A stretch of DNA of 64,000 nt from Saprospiraceae bacterium (GTDB lineage Bacteria; Bacteroidota; Bacteroidia; Chitinophagales; Saprospiraceae). The notes beneath the pieces were generated by a model that worked only from the letters and a program-made list of their open reading frames with translations, had not been told where the DNA came from and did not search any database. The translations under genes and the position numbers were made by a program. Numbering within the stretch: the first letter of the stretch is position 1; each line of letters opens with the position of its first letter. Shown here one piece after another: positions 63,605-64,000 of this stretch. The stretch covers positions 310,001-374,000 of the forward strand of contig JADJJL010000001.1 of the NCBI GenBank assembly GCA_016710265.1. The letters are read 5' to 3'.

Positions 63605-64000
63605 TTATTGCAATTTACTTATTACAAATTCCACTCCACTGTTCCAAGTGCTAGCACCGTTACTTCGAGTTGTCACAATATTGTTATTCGACACATCTCG
63701 CAATCTTAAGTGCCATTCCACATTTTCATTATCTAATTTATTTTTTTAACTTCAAGCAATGATTTTTATGGTGATTGAGCACATCTTTGCTTGAAGGACA
63801 ATTACCAAGTGTTTGATTATTTTGGTTCGATTTATTTTCTATCCAAATTGGTGGGTCAGTGTTATCTATATATTGTAACATATCTACCTCAGCTCTGTAA
63901 ATTTGTGTTACACTTAAAAAAGCAGGAATATTGCTTATGGTAGCAGTACCCAAACCATAAATTGATTTTACTTTAGTTTGGGTTAAAATGCTGATGATAT
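63605..64000 (-). pseudogene. Unknown protein A, C-terminal part (frameshifted, runs off the right edge)
   Basis: The minus-strand frame is open from the window edge through SIYGLGTATISNIPAF to a stop at 63738. Protein-like sequence then resumes in another frame as NVEWHLRLRDVSNNNIVTTR and ends WNSGVEFVISKLQ at 63605. Adding one base to the seven-base run at 63741-63747 joins them. The stop lies two bases before the PhoD-like start, so it belongs to the same gene string. Unrecognised; most of the gene lies outside the window. Confidence 0.6.

Noticed and set aside
45807..63747. Programmed ribosomal frameshifting as the general explanation
   Set aside because: Shifts occur in both directions and mostly lack a slippery heptamer with a downstream structure; programmed sites would not be expected in five genes of one operon.
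41466..64000. Unknown block as a phage tail or contractile injection system
   Set aside because: No sheath, tube, spike, baseplate or AAA ATPase gene can be recognised, and the hydrolase set does not fit.

Overview
The window looks like a chromosome segment from a Bacteroidota bacterium, most likely of the Saprospiria/Chitinophagia type. The evidence is a fused MurF-Alr gene, a type IX secretion C-terminal sorting domain on a metallopeptidase, a ~1100-residue SecA, a DUF4369/DUF5106-type TlpA thioredoxin, lipoproteins with short lipoboxes, and repeated TAnnTTTG minus-7 promoter elements with AT-rich spacers. The genus-level guess is inference; no rRNA or tRNA gene was seen.

Layout. 0-1.8 kb: a surface subtilisin-like lipoprotein and the start of a second lipoprotein (minus strand). 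2.0-5.7 kb: purD and murF-alr, translationally coupled. 5.8-7.2 kb: a REP-associated tyrosine transposase (RAYT) set between two arrays of near-perfect palindromes. 7.3-7.9 kb: a small NTF2-like lipoprotein with a strong terminator. 8.2-19.1 kb: a surface-polysaccharide operon carrying a complete set of enzymes for UDP-2,3-diacetamido-2,3-dideoxy-mannuronic acid (WbpA, B, E, D and I types), a UDP-glucose dehydrogenase, a heparinase-II/III-like protein, two glycosyltransferases (one frameshifted) and a methyltransferase. 19.2-23.1 kb: ahcY, a DUF2279-like protein and a TlpA-like thioredoxin. 23.1-24.1 kb: about 1 kb of non-coding repeats and nested inverted repeats. 24.2-32.3 kb (minus strand): an ECF sigma factor, lptG-tgt-rodA overlapping head to tail, a SPOR-like protein and secA. 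32.8-39.4 kb: a secreted reprolysin-like metallopeptidase, a radical SAM/SPASM protein, pth, a DUF2905 protein and a polyprenyl-phosphate sugar-1-phosphate transferase.

39.7-64.0 kb is the unusual part. On the plus strand, a 66-residue acidic peptide is coupled to a 521-residue protein with a papain/C39-like Cys-His-Asp layout. Convergent with it is one tightly packed minus-strand gene string of more than 22 kb that runs off the window. In transcription order it encodes an unknown protein (partial), a PhoD-like metallophosphatase, a 1159-residue beta-rich DUF6603-like protein, a 989-residue unknown, a reconstructed ~1600-residue unknown, a reconstructed ~1026-residue unknown, an amidohydrolase interrupted by two membrane helices, a cytoplasmic-looking subtilisin and a ComEC-like metallo-beta-lactamase-fold hydrolase. 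None of the large proteins has a signal peptide. I recognise the large proteins only as uncharacterised families and propose that the block is one multi-protein system of unknown function.

Six of the seven frameshifts I found lie in this 24-kb block. Each is repaired by a single base, and protein-like sequence continues on both sides. Either the block is decaying or phase-variable, or the sequence carries indel errors there. Fragments of broken genes are listed separately, and each entry says how they join.
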